Part shown: positions 33,020 to 43,347 of the stretch, piece by piece
How the letters are laid out: each line of letters starts with the position of its first letter
Position numbering within the stretch: the first letter of the stretch is position 1
Assembly (NCBI RefSeq): GCF_011174675.1
Contig: NZ_JAANIG010000019.1
Coordinates: 1-64,000, forward strand
Direction: 5' to 3'
Origin: Perlabentimonas gracilis
Lineage (GTDB): Bacteria; Bacteroidota; Bacteroidia; Bacteroidales; Tenuifilaceae
Length of the DNA stretch: 64,000 nt
Notes under the pieces: model-generated
What the model was told of the DNA's origin: nothing
The model's database searches: none
Seen by the model: the letters and a program-made list of their open reading frames with translations, nothing else
Made by a program: the position numbers and the translations under genes

Positions 33020-33859
33020 ATGAAACCTATAAACTTAGCATTCGCGTTGTTAGCACTCCTAGCGTTCAGCTCGCAAGCACAGGAGGCTTACCACATTACA
33101 AGGGTAAGTGGAGAGATTACCATTCTTAGCTCAGGCAAGGAAGTGGTTGCTGGAGACATACTTGCCCCCGATGAATTTCTGCTGTTCGAAAGCCTTGAGA
33201 GCTACGCCATTGCCATTAACGATGAGATGGGACGGTTCCAAATCAAGATTCACGATAACCTTATTGATGGCGATCCACAGATGCTAACCTCAACCGTGAA
33301 GGATGCCGCTGTACCCACTAAAATGCGCAACCTTATGCTTGCCCGTTTCGATCCTGGACAGCAAGAGATATCAGACCTTAGGCAGTACTTCGGAAACGAT
33401 AAGTTTTCGGTTATAGGCGATGCCGTGAATGTGCCGCTTAACAATCAGAAGTACCCACTATCCGACGATAAATTCATCGTTTTTTACTACCGTGTAGATG
33501 ATAAGCCAGTTTCGAAAAAGGTTGGCCATGACCAGCATACCCTAATCCTCGAAAGGGACAAGCTTTTCACCAGTAGTGCCGGATCCATTGATGGTAACGA
33601 AATTTCTAACCTTGCTGTTTACGAATACGAAAACACCACTAAGCGTGGAAACGAGATTACCCGCTTTACCCTCGTTTTTGTCGATAAGGACGAGTTGCTA
33701 AAAGAGTTCCACACCATAATTCCAATCCTCAAGCGACAGCGAATGGGCAACGACGAGATTAAAAAATATCTGATTGAGTACTACTACGATTTTTACGGAG
33801 CAACCGACTCTAAAACTATCGATACCTTCACCGAGCAGATTGTTAAGAGCTACGAATAG
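33020..33859 (+). CDS. Exported protein of unknown function
   Basis: A 279-residue protein with a clear signal peptide (MKPINLAFALLALLAFSSQAQ) and no family I recognise. The mature N-terminal part (about 25-105) looks like a FecR/PEGA-style beta domain (YHITRVSGEITILSSGKEV). The C-terminal third is charged and helical (LLKEFHTIIPILKRQRMGN, TIDTFTEQIVKSYE). Probably a periplasmic or surface protein. Start 33020 is chosen because the signal begins there. A strong terminator follows. Confidence 0.7.
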   Translation: MKPINLAFALLALLAFSSQAQEAYHITRVSGEITILSSGKEVVAGDILAPDEFLLFESLESYAIAINDEMGRFQIKIHDNLIDGDPQMLTSTVKDAAVPTKMRNLMLARFDPGQQEISDLRQYFGNDKFSVIGDAVNVPLNNQKYPLSDDKFIVFYYRVDDKPVSKKVGHDQHTLILERDKLFTSSAGSIDGNEISNLAVYEYENTTKRGNEITRFTLVFVDKDELLKEFHTIIPILKRQRMGNDEIKKYLIEYYYDFYGATDSKTIDTFTEQIVKSYE

Positions 33860-33879
33860 CACACCAAATGGTTGATATT

Positions 33880-33908
33880 AGCCCCGTAAATGCGGGGCTT
33901 TTTTTTCG
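33880..33908 (+). terminator. Rho-independent terminator
   Basis: AGCCCC and GGGGCT form a GC-rich stem around GTAAATGC, followed by a T8 run. It lies 20 bases after the stop of the exported-protein gene. Confidence 0.85.
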
Positions 33909-33959
33909 CTTTAACCCATCGATGTTTCGAAATGCTAATGGAATTACCCTAAGGTTTAG

Positions 33960-33967
33960 TATTTTTG
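33960..33967 (+). promoter_or_regulatory. TAnnTTTG promoter box (TATTTTTG)
   Basis: TATTTTTG lies 18 bases before ATG 33986 and overlaps an in-frame TTG at 33965, which is rejected. Confidence 0.55.
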
Positions 33968-33985
33968 CAACCTATTGCAAAACAA

Positions 33986-34780
33986 ATGAAAAGCTTCTCG
34001 GACAAGTTTTCTCGTTTCGAAGTGTGGCTCGATGTGATTGCCCATCGATTTTTTAATTTTTGGGAAAGGCACAAAGTCGGGATTCTTGGTACCGTAGCTT
34101 TAAACCTATTGCTAACCATACTTTTTTTTGTATTCGAACTCAAAAGCCGCCCTTACCTGCACGATACGATGGTATTGGTTGATTTTGAAAGGGAGTATGA
34201 AATTGCTCCCGAACATGAGCCCGACCCAAACCAACCCCTCCTACCCGACGATGCCCTTGATCCAATGCAAGAATATGAGGCCATTAGAAACATTGCTGTA
34301 GATGCCACCAAGGAAGACCTAAACCCAGGATTAGTCGACGAAAAAAACATAAATGCCGATGAGCTGTACCAAGAGGCGCAGCGCATAAGGGAACAGATGG
34401 AGCAAAACCGACAACTCTGGGAGGAGTCGCAGTCCGAAGAGGCTATCAATATCCCAAATGTAGAGGATAAAAACATAACTACCGATGAGGGGCAATTCAA
34501 AGGCCCATCGGTTATAAGCTACTTTTTGGAGAATAGAAGAGCTTTGCGTTTACCTGTACCTTCGTATAAGTGTGAGAATGGGGGTAAAGTTGTTGTTGAT
34601 ATTGAGGTGCAGCGCGACGGGACTGTATCGAGAGCCAGTATCGACCAAGCAAATTCAGTTCTCGACGATTGTATGAATCAAGCTGCCATTGAGGCTGCGC
34701 GCCGAAGCGTTTTCACCGTGTCGAGTGGGGCACCACATCGTCAGGGCGGGAGCATCACCTATCTATTCGTTGCGCAGTAG
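33986..34780 (+). CDS. TonB-like energy transducer domain protein
   Basis: A 264-residue protein with one transmembrane helix (about residues 37-56, VGILGTVALNLLLTILFFVF). An acidic, Pro/Glu-rich periplasmic linker follows, with coiled-coil-like LYQEAQRIREQMEQNRQLW. The C-terminal TonB-like domain is at about 185-264 (GGKVVVDIEVQRDGTVSRA, CMNQAAIEAARRSVF). It probably belongs to the TonB/AgmX family that couples inner-membrane energy to outer-membrane receptors. No ExbBD genes are adjacent. It converges with the alanine dehydrogenase gene 5 bases away. Confidence 0.75.
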   Translation: MKSFSDKFSRFEVWLDVIAHRFFNFWERHKVGILGTVALNLLLTILFFVFELKSRPYLHDTMVLVDFEREYEIAPEHEPDPNQPLLPDDALDPMQEYEAIRNIAVDATKEDLNPGLVDEKNINADELYQEAQRIREQMEQNRQLWEESQSEEAINIPNVEDKNITTDEGQFKGPSVISYFLENRRALRLPVPSYKCENGGKVVVDIEVQRDGTVSRASIDQANSVLDDCMNQAAIEAARRSVFTVSSGAPHRQGGSITYLFVAQ

Positions 34781-34785
34781 TTCAA

Positions 34786-36003
34786 CTAAAATGCTGCCAT
34801 TAGCAAGTTAATATCCCTAGCAGGGATATTGTAAAGCCCCCCAAGGTAACTGTTAGTAAGTATCCCATTGTATATGTATACTCCGTGCCGTAGGCCAGAG
34901 TCTTCCTTCAGGTGCTGCTTAATACCTCCCGTATCGGCAATATCAGAAAGTAGGGGGGTAAATACGTTGCTCAAGGCAATGGAGGAGGTACGTGCTACCC
35001 GGGCAGTAATATTTGGTACGCAGTAGTGTATAACGCCGTGCTTTACAAATGCAGGATCAGTATGTCGCCTAACTTCAGAAGTCTCAAAACACCCACCCTT
35101 ATCAATGCTTAAATCGACGATTACAGAACCTTTCTTCATAAGTTTCACCTGATCCTCAGTAATCATTAGCCTACCCTTGGTTTCCTCGGGAATAATGGCC
35201 CCAATAACAACATCAGCTGTTTTAAGCACACGCTCAAGCACCTGCCTATGAAATATGGATGTGTACAGTCGTTGTCCCAATATATCCTGCAGCTCCATTA
35301 GTCGCTTCACCGAATCATCAAAAATCTTCACATTTGCACCAAGCCCCAGTGCTGCCCTGGCGGCAAACTCACCAGCTGTTCCGGCTCCCAGAATGACCAC
35401 CTCTGTGGGCGTAATTCCCGACACACCACCCAGCATTACGCCTTTACCCTCATTTACATTGCTTAGGTACTCGGCTGCCACGAGTATTGATGTGCTGCCT
35501 GCAATTGAACTCATAGCCCTAACCACAGGGTAGGCTCCATCATCGTCGCGTATACTCTCAAAGGCGATAGCTGTGGTTTTCTTTTTCATCAAACCCTTAA
35601 TCTGTTGCCCAGCTTCTGGGGTAAGGTGTAGCGACGACATCACCACCTGATTCTCGGTAAGCATATCGATCTCAGCGTGAAGAAGAGGTGATATCTTAAG
35701 TATGATCTGGGCTTTAAATACCTCCTGACTTGTTTTTACAATCTGGGCGCCTTTCTCGCTGTAGTCATGATCGGTGTAGTTGGCCAATTTGCCGGCCTCA
35801 GACTCGATTATAATCTCATGCCCCCAGTTCACAAGCAGCTCAACGGCCTCGGGGGTTAGGGGTATTCTACTTTCGGTTTCGTCACTCTCCTTGGGAATTC
35901 CAATTACAAGCTTCTTGTTCTGTCTGCTTACCTCGAGCATCTCCTCCTGGGGTAGCAAGCCTCTAACAAATGAAAATTCTTTTGATGAGGATAAACGGGT
36001 CAT
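34786..36003 (-). CDS. ald: Alanine dehydrogenase
   Basis: A 405-residue NAD-dependent enzyme of the alanine dehydrogenase/PNT family, converting alanine to pyruvate plus ammonia. Seen: IGIPKESDETESRIPLTPEAV at the N-terminus, the Rossmann loop VILGAGTAGEFAARAALGLG, VIGAIIPEETKG, and VIVDLSIDKGGCFE. This is the Bacteroidota variant with an N-terminal extension of about 30 residues. No promoter box of perfect consensus is seen upstream. Serine dehydratase and this enzyme both feed pyruvate, but they are not in one operon. Confidence 0.9.
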   Translation of the reverse strand: MTRLSSSKEFSFVRGLLPQEEMLEVSRQNKKLVIGIPKESDETESRIPLTPEAVELLVNWGHEIIIESEAGKLANYTDHDYSEKGAQIVKTSQEVFKAQIILKISPLLHAEIDMLTENQVVMSSLHLTPEAGQQIKGLMKKKTTAIAFESIRDDDGAYPVVRAMSSIAGSTSILVAAEYLSNVNEGKGVMLGGVSGITPTEVVILGAGTAGEFAARAALGLGANVKIFDDSVKRLMELQDILGQRLYTSIFHRQVLERVLKTADVVIGAIIPEETKGRLMITEDQVKLMKKGSVIVDLSIDKGGCFETSEVRRHTDPAFVKHGVIHYCVPNITARVARTSSIALSNVFTPLLSDIADTGGIKQHLKEDSGLRHGVYIYNGILTNSYLGGLYNIPARDINLLMAAF

Positions 36004-36147
36004 GGGGTGTTTAGGTTAGGTTAACGGCTATTTTTACGCAAAAGATACGCAAAAGTTTTAAACCGTTGGTTGCCCTGCAGATATTTAATGCTTAGGGCGG
36101 CTGTAAACCTTAATAGAATTTTTTATGATAATACATCCCGCTATAGG

Positions 36148-38715
36148 CTATGTAGCCTTCTCCTTCATGCTATCAATATCGCGACGGAGTAGGGTTTGCA
36201 CCTTCTTAACCTCCGATAGCACCTCATCAACTGTGGTATGTAACCACTGGTCGTCAATCTTAGTTGGATCGATGTTCTCTAGCTCTTCGAGCATTTGGCC
36301 CAACCCCTCAACCTTAAGCTGCCTAAAGGCCGACTTCATACGATGTGCAACCTCGCCAATGCCCTTCCAATTTTTTTGCTCAACAAACATTTTTAAATAC
36401 TTGACGTTGGCCATAGAGTTGTCGATAAACGATTGCAGAATCTCACAGGTTGACTGATCATCGTCGCCAGAGAAGCGTCTGATTTCGGCAATGTTGTAAC
36501 CCTCTGTTTTATCTACTGGGTGTGCTAATCTATTTTTCACGGTTGAAAGGCCAAGAATTGGGGCTATAGTATTGTATAGTGTAATCTCGTTAAAGGGTTT
36601 TGTTATGGCGCAATGAAAGCCAGCGTCGATATACTTATCCTGATTCCCAGATGTTGAATTTGCCGTTAAGGCAATTACGTTAGGCCGCTTACCCCTTCGA
36701 ATGGTACCAATTTTTTTTACCATATCGAAACCACTCATCATAGGCATTTGAATATCGGTAAGGACTATGGATGGCGGATTCAATTTAATGTCGTTAATGG
36801 CATCGAATGGATTCCCGAAAACCTTGGGTGTAGTCCCCAGCGTTTTTAGCATCTCCTCAACCAACATTTGGCTAATGGGGTCATCGTCAACCACCACAAT
36901 ACTCAAGTCGCTTGGAAGTTGTGGTGTGTTCTGCGCAAGGGTATCGTTACTCTCCGTATGCTCGCCCTCAAAAATTCTGTAGGGCATTGATACGGTAAAC
37001 GTTGAACCTTTCCCATATTCGCTTTGCACCTCCACCGTCCCCCCTTGCAGCTCGGTTAGCTTCCTAACAATGGCCAGCCCAAGCCCAGTGCCACCATACA
37101 AGCGAGTCGTACTTGAGTCCACTTGACTAAACTCATCGAATATGGTATCAATCTTATCACTCGGAATGCCAATTCCAGTATCGGCAACGCTGAAACGACA
37201 AATAGCAGTGGTGTTCGAACTTGTCTCCAGGGTAACACTAACTGAGACCCTTCCTGAGTTGGTAAATTTAATGGCGTTCCCTATCAGGTTAATAAGCACC
37301 TGCCTAAGCCTAAAGGCATCACCAATAACTAGCGCATCGTCATTTACTGGCGACACCTCGAGCTCAACTCCCTTTTCGTCGGCTTTTATGGCAAAGGTGT
37401 TGGCCACCTCGTTAGCAATAGCATAGGGGTTAAAAGGAGCTTTCTCGAATCGCAGATGTCCGCCCTCAATCTTGGACAGATCAAGAATATCGTTCACAAT
37501 ATCGAGCAGATGCTGTGATGAACTATTGAGTGAGTCTACAATAAACCTCTGCTTTCCCTCGAGTTTCTGTCCACGGAGCTGTTTCGACAGGCCAACAATT
37601 GCGCTAAGCGGTGTGCGGATTTCATGGTTCATATTGGCCAGAAACTCCTCCTTTACCCTAAGCAACTTCTCGGCATACTGCTTGGCGTTTAGCAACTGGT
37701 TACGGTAAAAATTGGCCTTTGACACATCGCGAAAAATAAGCGCCGTGAAAAGCACAAACATAATAAAAGCCATACCGCCTAATACCAATAGGAGCTGGGT
37801 GGAACTTTCAACGGCCAAATCTACATCTTCGGCCATTTTAAGGGAGTTCATCAGCTCTTCTCGCTCAAGCAAAGATACGATGGTTCGGATTTGATCCATA
37901 ATCTCCTTATCGCTGCGTAGCAGCTCCAGCTCCTTCTCACCAATATTGTATAACGACATCTCCTGCTGAGTCTGTATCTCGGTTAGTATCTTTACCACTT
38001 CATTTAGGAGGCTATCGGAGGGCGACATGACAGATCGCTCCAGGGTGTCGATCTGCGTTTCCACCTCAACAATGAGCTTGGTGATGATGCTATCTGTGGG
38101 TTCGCGCTTTGAGAACCAGCTGAAGAATCGACTAAAGCCACTTTGAGAACTCTCCTCAGGCACCTTGCTTATAACTGAGTCGCGATGCGATGTGCGTGTG
38201 GTTGTAACACTGGTAATAACAGATGATTCCTGAATAGAGTCGAGATTAATCATCTCAACCTGTTCAAGTGCCTTTTGGTAAAACCTTGAGGTTTGATCGT
38301 CCTGCTTAAGCACCACCAGCTCGTTTAGCACCCTTTGCTTACGTCGTAAAAGATTCTGAATGAAGTTTATCTTCTCTGCCTGCACCGGGTCGTCAAAAGC
38401 TAGCGCCTGTAGCGAGTCTACCTTGCTATTGATGGTTCCCATGAACGAAAGGTAAATCGAAAGGTAGCTCTCGTTCTGAGTTAAGGTATAGGTTCGAATG
38501 TTGCTCTCGGCCTCATAGATATCTGCAATAATGGAGTTAAGCATTATAAGCTTTTGGCTGGGAGTGGATAGGGTATGCCTTGTTTCGGATAGCTCTACAA
38601 AAGCCTTGTAGGTTACAAAGAGTGCCGCTGCAGCAATACTGAGTATTACTACAAACCCCAAAAAGACTTTGGGTTTAATCCGCCCCGTCCTAACCTTATC
38701 TTTACTCTTTTTCAT
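36148..38715 (-). CDS. Hybrid sensor histidine kinase with REC and Hpt domains
   Basis: An 855-residue inner-membrane sensor. Transmembrane helices at about 16-37 and 305-327 enclose a mostly helical periplasmic sensor. A HisKA domain with phospho-His near residue 361 (NHEIRTPLS) follows, then HATPase_c ([17 protein letters not shown]), a receiver domain with phospho-Asp near 652 (VLTDIQMPM), and a C-terminal Hpt domain with His near 790 (VAHRMKSAF). This is a complete internal phosphorelay; the final response regulator is not encoded here. The signal is unknown. It lies on the same strand as, but 213 bases from, the next kinase. Confidence 0.9.
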   Translation of the reverse strand: MKKSKDKVRTGRIKPKVFLGFVVILSIAAAALFVTYKAFVELSETRHTLSTPSQKLIMLNSIIADIYEAESNIRTYTLTQNESYLSIYLSFMGTINSKVDSLQALAFDDPVQAEKINFIQNLLRRKQRVLNELVVLKQDDQTSRFYQKALEQVEMINLDSIQESSVITSVTTTRTSHRDSVISKVPEESSQSGFSRFFSWFSKREPTDSIITKLIVEVETQIDTLERSVMSPSDSLLNEVVKILTEIQTQQEMSLYNIGEKELELLRSDKEIMDQIRTIVSLLEREELMNSLKMAEDVDLAVESSTQLLLVLGGMAFIMFVLFTALIFRDVSKANFYRNQLLNAKQYAEKLLRVKEEFLANMNHEIRTPLSAIVGLSKQLRGQKLEGKQRFIVDSLNSSSQHLLDIVNDILDLSKIEGGHLRFEKAPFNPYAIANEVANTFAIKADEKGVELEVSPVNDDALVIGDAFRLRQVLINLIGNAIKFTNSGRVSVSVTLETSSNTTAICRFSVADTGIGIPSDKIDTIFDEFSQVDSSTTRLYGGTGLGLAIVRKLTELQGGTVEVQSEYGKGSTFTVSMPYRIFEGEHTESNDTLAQNTPQLPSDLSIVVVDDDPISQMLVEEMLKTLGTTPKVFGNPFDAINDIKLNPPSIVLTDIQMPMMSGFDMVKKIGTIRRGKRPNVIALTANSTSGNQDKYIDAGFHCAITKPFNEITLYNTIAPILGLSTVKNRLAHPVDKTEGYNIAEIRRFSGDDDQSTCEILQSFIDNSMANVKYLKMFVEQKNWKGIGEVAHRMKSAFRQLKVEGLGQMLEELENIDPTKIDDQWLHTTVDEVLSEVKKVQTLLRRDIDSMKEKAT

Positions 38716-38928
38716 TCTGTTTAACCATTATCTACATATAGCCACAAAACTTTTTAATGGGCTAAAACTATGCTGTGCCAAATTTGTACCAATATATGAA
38801 GTATTATTGATATCGTAAACCAAATGGGCTAACGACAGGGATTTGGGAGGATGTTGGGCACACAAACGAGTTTAACCATGTGCAATAAAATCAACAATAT
38901 GAGACTGTTTGCAATGGCCAGTGCCACA

Positions 38929-41409
38929 TTATGCTAGTGTTGGCTTTTTAAGGTGGAATGCAACAATCCTTAAAAACTCATCGGGATCGATGGGCTTGGG
39001 CATATAGTCGTCGCACCCTACGCCAATACACTTCTCCCTATCGTAACTCATGGCATTAGCGGTTTGCGCTATAATGGACATGTGGGGATTAATGGATTTT
39101 ATCCTTACGGTAGCCTCATACCCATCGATGAAAGGTAACCGCATATCCATCACAACCAAGTCGATATCCGATCGTATCTTAACGATTTCTATGGCATCCT
39201 CGCCGTTCTTTGCATGTAAAATCTTTGCCTCTGTGGGCCTTAGCAATGCTTCAATAAATTGGTAGCTTATCAGGTCGTCCTCAACCACAAGGATTACTCT
39301 ACCCTTAAAGGAGATGTTTTGGACAGAAGATCGGGATACATAGGAGCTGTTCTCGCTTTTACCGGGGATAAAGGGAATAGTAAAGAAAAAGGTTGTGCCC
39401 AGATCGACCTCGGTTTCGAACCAAATTTTCCCGTTCAACAGCTTCACCAGACCCTGACAAATGGGGAGTCCAAGACCTGTTGTAGTGTACCCTTGAGCTA
39501 GCTCCTCATCGGTTCGGTTAAACCTTTTAAACACGATATCAACCTTTTCTGGAGGAATTCCAGGGCCTGTGTCGCGTACAAAAAACTTAATGGTATTATT
39601 TGGCTGTACGGTATAGCCATACTCTATTTCGCCGTGAACGGTAAACTTAAAGGCATTGTCAATAATATTGCTAACTACTTGTTCAATACGATTTGGGTCG
39701 GACACAATCATGCTTCGCGAATCGCTTAAGGATAGGCTCAACTTTAGCTCAATCCCTGGTTTCCTTTTGTCGTAATCGCTGGATGTAAAAACGTTATATA
39801 TATCGTACATAAGCTGATTTAGGTTGAACGAGATGTTGTTTACCTGAACCTTTCCCGAATCGATAAGCGAGATATTAATTATATCATTAACTATTTGAAG
39901 TAGATTACGCCCTCTGCGGTTAATTAACCCTACATACTCATTACGTTCGCTTGATGTTAGTGAGTCGTCGGTAAGGAGCTTGGAGAACCCCAGTATACCA
40001 TTAAGCGGGGTGCGAATTTCATGACTCATATTGGCCAGAAAGGCCGATTTCTGCTTGTCGCTTTCCTGAGCTTTCTTTAGGGTTTCGAGGAGGTCGTGGG
40101 TACGGGAGTCTACAATTGTTTCGAGGTGTGAGTTTATATGGTTTAGCTCCGTGTTTAAGGCCTCCAGCTCAGCACCTTTCCTCTTGTAGTTTCTTACAAA
40201 CAGTAGCGATACAACTAGTAAGACAAAGAAAAGTATGGCAAAGAAGGCTATTGCATATTGTTTTATCATCGCTTTCTGCACCCTCAAACGCTCAATGGCA
40301 AGGTTCATTTCCAGCAAGTGCTTTTCTTGATTTACCCTGTCGCTTTCGTACACAAACGACAGCTCCGCTATTTGGTTGTTAACCACAGCGTTTTGCACCT
40401 CCTGATAGCGTTTTACATAATCGGCTAAGAGTTCTCTAGATTTTATATAATTACCTGTCCCAAGATAGTAATCGGACTGGAGCTTAAGGTTGTCGAGGGA
40501 TAAGTTACTAGTTTCATCAGGATTAATAAGTTCCTTCGCCTTATCGATATACTCTTTGACGCGAGTATAGCTACCCAGTGAATTGTACACTTCGGCGATT
40601 GCATTATAGGTATCGGCAAGGCCATAGCTGTTCTTGGCTGCCGAATAGAAGCTTGCAGCTATCTTTAGTTTTTTTAACGCTAGATCGTTTCTTCCAGTTT
40701 TATAATAAACCTTTCCCAAACTATTGTAGGTAGTAGCCATATTAAGGGTATCGGCTATCTGGGATTTAAGGTCGAGCGTCTGTTTTAAAAACTCTACTGC
40801 ACCAGAATAATCCTCCTGGTTAATAAGTACACGCCCTATGTTATTCAGAGAGAACGACTGCCCAACCACATCACCCATCTCCTTATACAGTTCGTAGCTA
40901 CGCCTGTAGTTTGCTAGTGCTGCTTCGTACTGCTGGGTCGATCTAAAGCAAATGGCAATATTATTGAGTGTAGAGGCCAAAAGTAGCTTGTCACCAATCT
41001 CCTCCCGAACTTCAAGGGCCTTTTTGAAAGTTTCAATTGCCTTACCATGCTGATAAATACGAGTTAGCGAAATACCCTTTAGGTTTAACGCCCTGGAATA
41101 CTCTAGTTTATTGCCAGACTGTAAGGTCTCGTCTATGGCTTTATCGTAGTAACTGATTGCCGAACGGAACTGGTTAATCCTTGAGTATCCTAATCCTACT
41201 TCGATGTATGCTTTCGCTTTCTGATCGCTCGATAGATTGGGAAGGGAATCGAGAAGCGCAGCAATAATTTCGACTCTTTGCTGGGGAGGAGTATTCTTAT
41301 GCTGCTCAAGAATTGAGTCCAGCACCACATTATGGTTAATCTGCGCTAGGGTTACCGGTTGAAACCCTATGGAGAAAAATATGCTAAGGATAAATGCCAG
41401 CCGAGCCAT
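38929..41409 (-). CDS. TPR-containing hybrid histidine kinase
   Basis: An 826-residue protein. A signal peptide (MARLAFILSIFFSIGFQPVTLAQ) is followed by about six to seven tetratricopeptide repeats (about 60-330), one transmembrane helix (about 381-404), a short coiled coil, HisKA with His near 461 (SHEIRTPLN), HATPase_c (DTGPGIPPEKVD), and a C-terminal receiver with Asp near 753 (VVMDMRLPF). A periplasmic TPR sensor with a cytosolic kinase is common in Bacteroidota. I start at 41409 because the box TATTTTTG (41428-41435) overlaps the earlier in-frame start. Confidence 0.9.
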   Translation of the reverse strand: MARLAFILSIFFSIGFQPVTLAQINHNVVLDSILEQHKNTPPQQRVEIIAALLDSLPNLSSDQKAKAYIEVGLGYSRINQFRSAISYYDKAIDETLQSGNKLEYSRALNLKGISLTRIYQHGKAIETFKKALEVREEIGDKLLLASTLNNIAICFRSTQQYEAALANYRRSYELYKEMGDVVGQSFSLNNIGRVLINQEDYSGAVEFLKQTLDLKSQIADTLNMATTYNSLGKVYYKTGRNDLALKKLKIAASFYSAAKNSYGLADTYNAIAEVYNSLGSYTRVKEYIDKAKELINPDETSNLSLDNLKLQSDYYLGTGNYIKSRELLADYVKRYQEVQNAVVNNQIAELSFVYESDRVNQEKHLLEMNLAIERLRVQKAMIKQYAIAFFAILFFVLLVVSLLFVRNYKRKGAELEALNTELNHINSHLETIVDSRTHDLLETLKKAQESDKQKSAFLANMSHEIRTPLNGILGFSKLLTDDSLTSSERNEYVGLINRRGRNLLQIVNDIINISLIDSGKVQVNNISFNLNQLMYDIYNVFTSSDYDKRKPGIELKLSLSLSDSRSMIVSDPNRIEQVVSNIIDNAFKFTVHGEIEYGYTVQPNNTIKFFVRDTGPGIPPEKVDIVFKRFNRTDEELAQGYTTTGLGLPICQGLVKLLNGKIWFETEVDLGTTFFFTIPFIPGKSENSSYVSRSSVQNISFKGRVILVVEDDLISYQFIEALLRPTEAKILHAKNGEDAIEIVKIRSDIDLVVMDMRLPFIDGYEATVRIKSINPHMSIIAQTANAMSYDREKCIGVGCDDYMPKPIDPDEFLRIVAFHLKKPTLA

Positions 41410-41427
41410 ACCAAAAGTGTATTGCCA

Positions 41428-41435
41428 CAAAAATA
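41428..41435 (-). promoter_or_regulatory. TAnnTTTG promoter box of the TPR kinase
   Basis: The minus strand reads TATTTTTG, 18 bases before the ATG at 41409. Confidence 0.55.
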
Positions 41436-41533
41436 GGGTTTTATTGGATATGGATATTAAAAAAACACTTTTTATGCCAAAGGTGACGTGAATGAGTGGC
41501 TAGACTACAGCGTGGGTTGGATTTATAAGAAAG

Positions 41534-42214
41534 TTACACGTCTCTACTCAACAATATAGCTTCGGCAATTGCAATGTCGGCAGGGGTAGTAATCTTGATG
41601 TTTTCCCTCTCACCTTCAATTATCCTAATCGACTCTCCCCCATGCTCAGCCACCGATGCATCGTCGGTAAAATTGGGGTTATAGGGGCTAGTGTAACATC
41701 TTTTGATAACGCTTAGATTGAATACCTGTGGGGTTTGTACCAGCCAGCAGTTCTCTCTACTTACCTGTTTACTATTGCTTTCACCTCCCATACGAACCGT
41801 TTCGACAGGTCTTACTGCAGGAATTGCATTGCCATAGCGCAGGGCTTCGTTGAAACATTTATCGAGCAGTGCCAAAGAAACCAATGGCCTCACACCATCA
41901 TGTATTGCCACAAGCCCATCGCCCTTAATGGAGTTAAGCCCATTCTTAACCGACTGGTAGCGAGTATCGCCTCCAACAACAAGGGTGTGAGGGATTGTGA
42001 ATGAGTGTTGCTTACACAAATTGTCCCATCTACTATGTTCTCTTTCGGGTAATACCAAGAATATTGATGGGCAAGGCGTAAGGTGCTGAAAAGCCTTAAG
42101 AGTATGCATTAGTATAGGCAGTCCATTTACACAAAGGAACTGTTTGGGAATTTCTGCTCCCATTCTCACGCCAGAACCCCCGGCTACTATAAGTGCATAC
42201 CTACTACTCGGCAT
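41534..42214 (-). CDS. ispD: 2-C-methyl-D-erythritol 4-phosphate cytidylyltransferase
   Basis: A 226-residue enzyme of the MEP isoprenoid pathway that couples CTP to methylerythritol phosphate. Motifs: the nucleotide-binding GGSGVRMGAEIPKQF at the N-terminus, VGGDTRYQSVKNGL, IHDGVRPLVS, and TDDASVAEHGG. The length is normal. It overlaps the end of lspA by 11 bases, so the two are translationally coupled. Confidence 0.95.
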   Translation of the reverse strand: MPSSRYALIVAGGSGVRMGAEIPKQFLCVNGLPILMHTLKAFQHLTPCPSIFLVLPEREHSRWDNLCKQHSFTIPHTLVVGGDTRYQSVKNGLNSIKGDGLVAIHDGVRPLVSLALLDKCFNEALRYGNAIPAVRPVETVRMGGESNSKQVSRENCWLVQTPQVFNLSVIKRCYTSPYNPNFTDDASVAEHGGESIRIIEGERENIKITTPADIAIAEAILLSRDV

Positions 42215-42842
42215 CTATTTCAATTACCTCGTCATGAAAAAGTCTCTTGCGCTGGAATAAAAGAAGATAAAAAACACCAATGGTAATGGCTGAGTCGGCC
42301 ACATTAAACACTGGCCTGAAGAAGATAAACCGCTCTCCACCAACCCAAGGTACCCAGCTGGGCCAGATGGTATTAATTATTGGAAAGTAAAACATATCGA
42401 CTACCCTACCATGCAGAAACGAGGCGTATCCACCGTCGGGGGGTAGAAAAGTTGCTGGGGTGGCGTACCCCGATTCACTGAAGATAAGACCATAAAAGGC
42501 GCTGTCGATAATATTACCTATTGCCCCAGCCATAATAAGTGCTATGCCAAGAACTAAACCTGCTGGCATTTTCTTTTTAATTAGCGATGCGATGTAGAAA
42601 CCAATGAGAATAACAGCTACAATCCGAAATATACTAAGAGCCAACTTTCCGTACTCCCCCCAGAACTGAAGGCCAAAAGCCATTCCATAGTTCTCGGTGA
42701 AATGGATAAGGAACCAGTCTCCAATCACATTAAAACTTTGGCCTAGGCTCATGTTGAGCTTAATCCAAAATTTTGAGACCTGGTCAACAACAAGTATGCT
42801 GCTAATCAAAAAAACCACCTTTGCTTGTAACGATATCTTCAT
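42204..42842 (-). CDS. lspA: Lipoprotein signal peptidase (signal peptidase II)
   Basis: A 212-residue inner-membrane aspartyl protease that cleaves lipoprotein signal peptides, fitting the several lipoproteins in this window. Four transmembrane helices; DQVSKFWIK near the N-terminus, GAIGNIIDSAFY, and the catalytic aspartates in GRVVDMFYF and FNVADSAIT. The insertion between the two catalytic regions (GLIFSESGYATPATFLPP) is typical of Bacteroidota LspA. I start at ATG 42842 (MKISLQAK); an ATG nine bases earlier is also possible. Confidence 0.92.
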   Translation of the reverse strand: MKISLQAKVVFLISSILVVDQVSKFWIKLNMSLGQSFNVIGDWFLIHFTENYGMAFGLQFWGEYGKLALSIFRIVAVILIGFYIASLIKKKMPAGLVLGIALIMAGAIGNIIDSAFYGLIFSESGYATPATFLPPDGGYASFLHGRVVDMFYFPIINTIWPSWVPWVGGERFIFFRPVFNVADSAITIGVFYLLLFQRKRLFHDEVIEIDAE

Positions 42843-42921
42843 GATACCCATTCCATTAAAAACACAGAAAAGTGGCAAGTTGATTGCCACCTTTCACATT
42901 TATATCGTAAAATTGGACTCA

Positions 42922-43299
42922 CTACCTCTGGTTATTCTTAGCCTCAATGCTAAGGGTAGCATGGGGTACAATGCGAAGCCTTTCCTTGTCAATCAGCTTA
43001 CCGGTCTCCCGACAAACCCCATAGGTTTTATTCTCTATGCGCACCAAAGCGGCCTCCAAGTGCTGGATAAACTTAATTTGGCGTTGGGCTAATTTTCCTG
43101 CCTCTTCCTTTGAGAGGGTTGCAGCTCCCTCTTCAAGCACTTTAAAAGTGGGCGATGTATCCTGAGTATCGTTGCTCTCGCTCATGGTAATGGCACTCTT
43201 AAGGATATCGTAATCCTTACGGGCCTTATCGAGTTTTTGCAGAATTATCTCCTTAAATTCTGCCAACTCCTCATCGTTATACCTAGTTTTTTCTGCCAT
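42922..43299 (-). CDS. TraR/DksA-family regulator with degenerate zinc finger
   Basis: A 125-residue protein with an N-terminal coiled coil (FKEIILQKLDKARKDYDIL) and a C-terminal DksA-type finger. The finger reads GVCRETGKLIDKERLRIVPHATLSIEAK, so only one of the four cysteines of a classic DksA finger remains. This form is usual for the Bacteroidota homologue. DksA-like proteins bind the RNA polymerase secondary channel and modulate stringent-response promoters. It lies between ileS and lspA on the same strand, a gene order often seen in this phylum. Confidence 0.88.
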   Translation of the reverse strand: MAEKTRYNDEELAEFKEIILQKLDKARKDYDILKSAITMSESNDTQDTSPTFKVLEEGAATLSKEEAGKLAQRQIKFIQHLEAALVRIENKTYGVCRETGKLIDKERLRIVPHATLSIEAKNNQR

Positions 43300-43347
43300 A
43301 ACACAAAAATTTGCTAAATGTAGTAATAAACCGTTATATCACCAATA

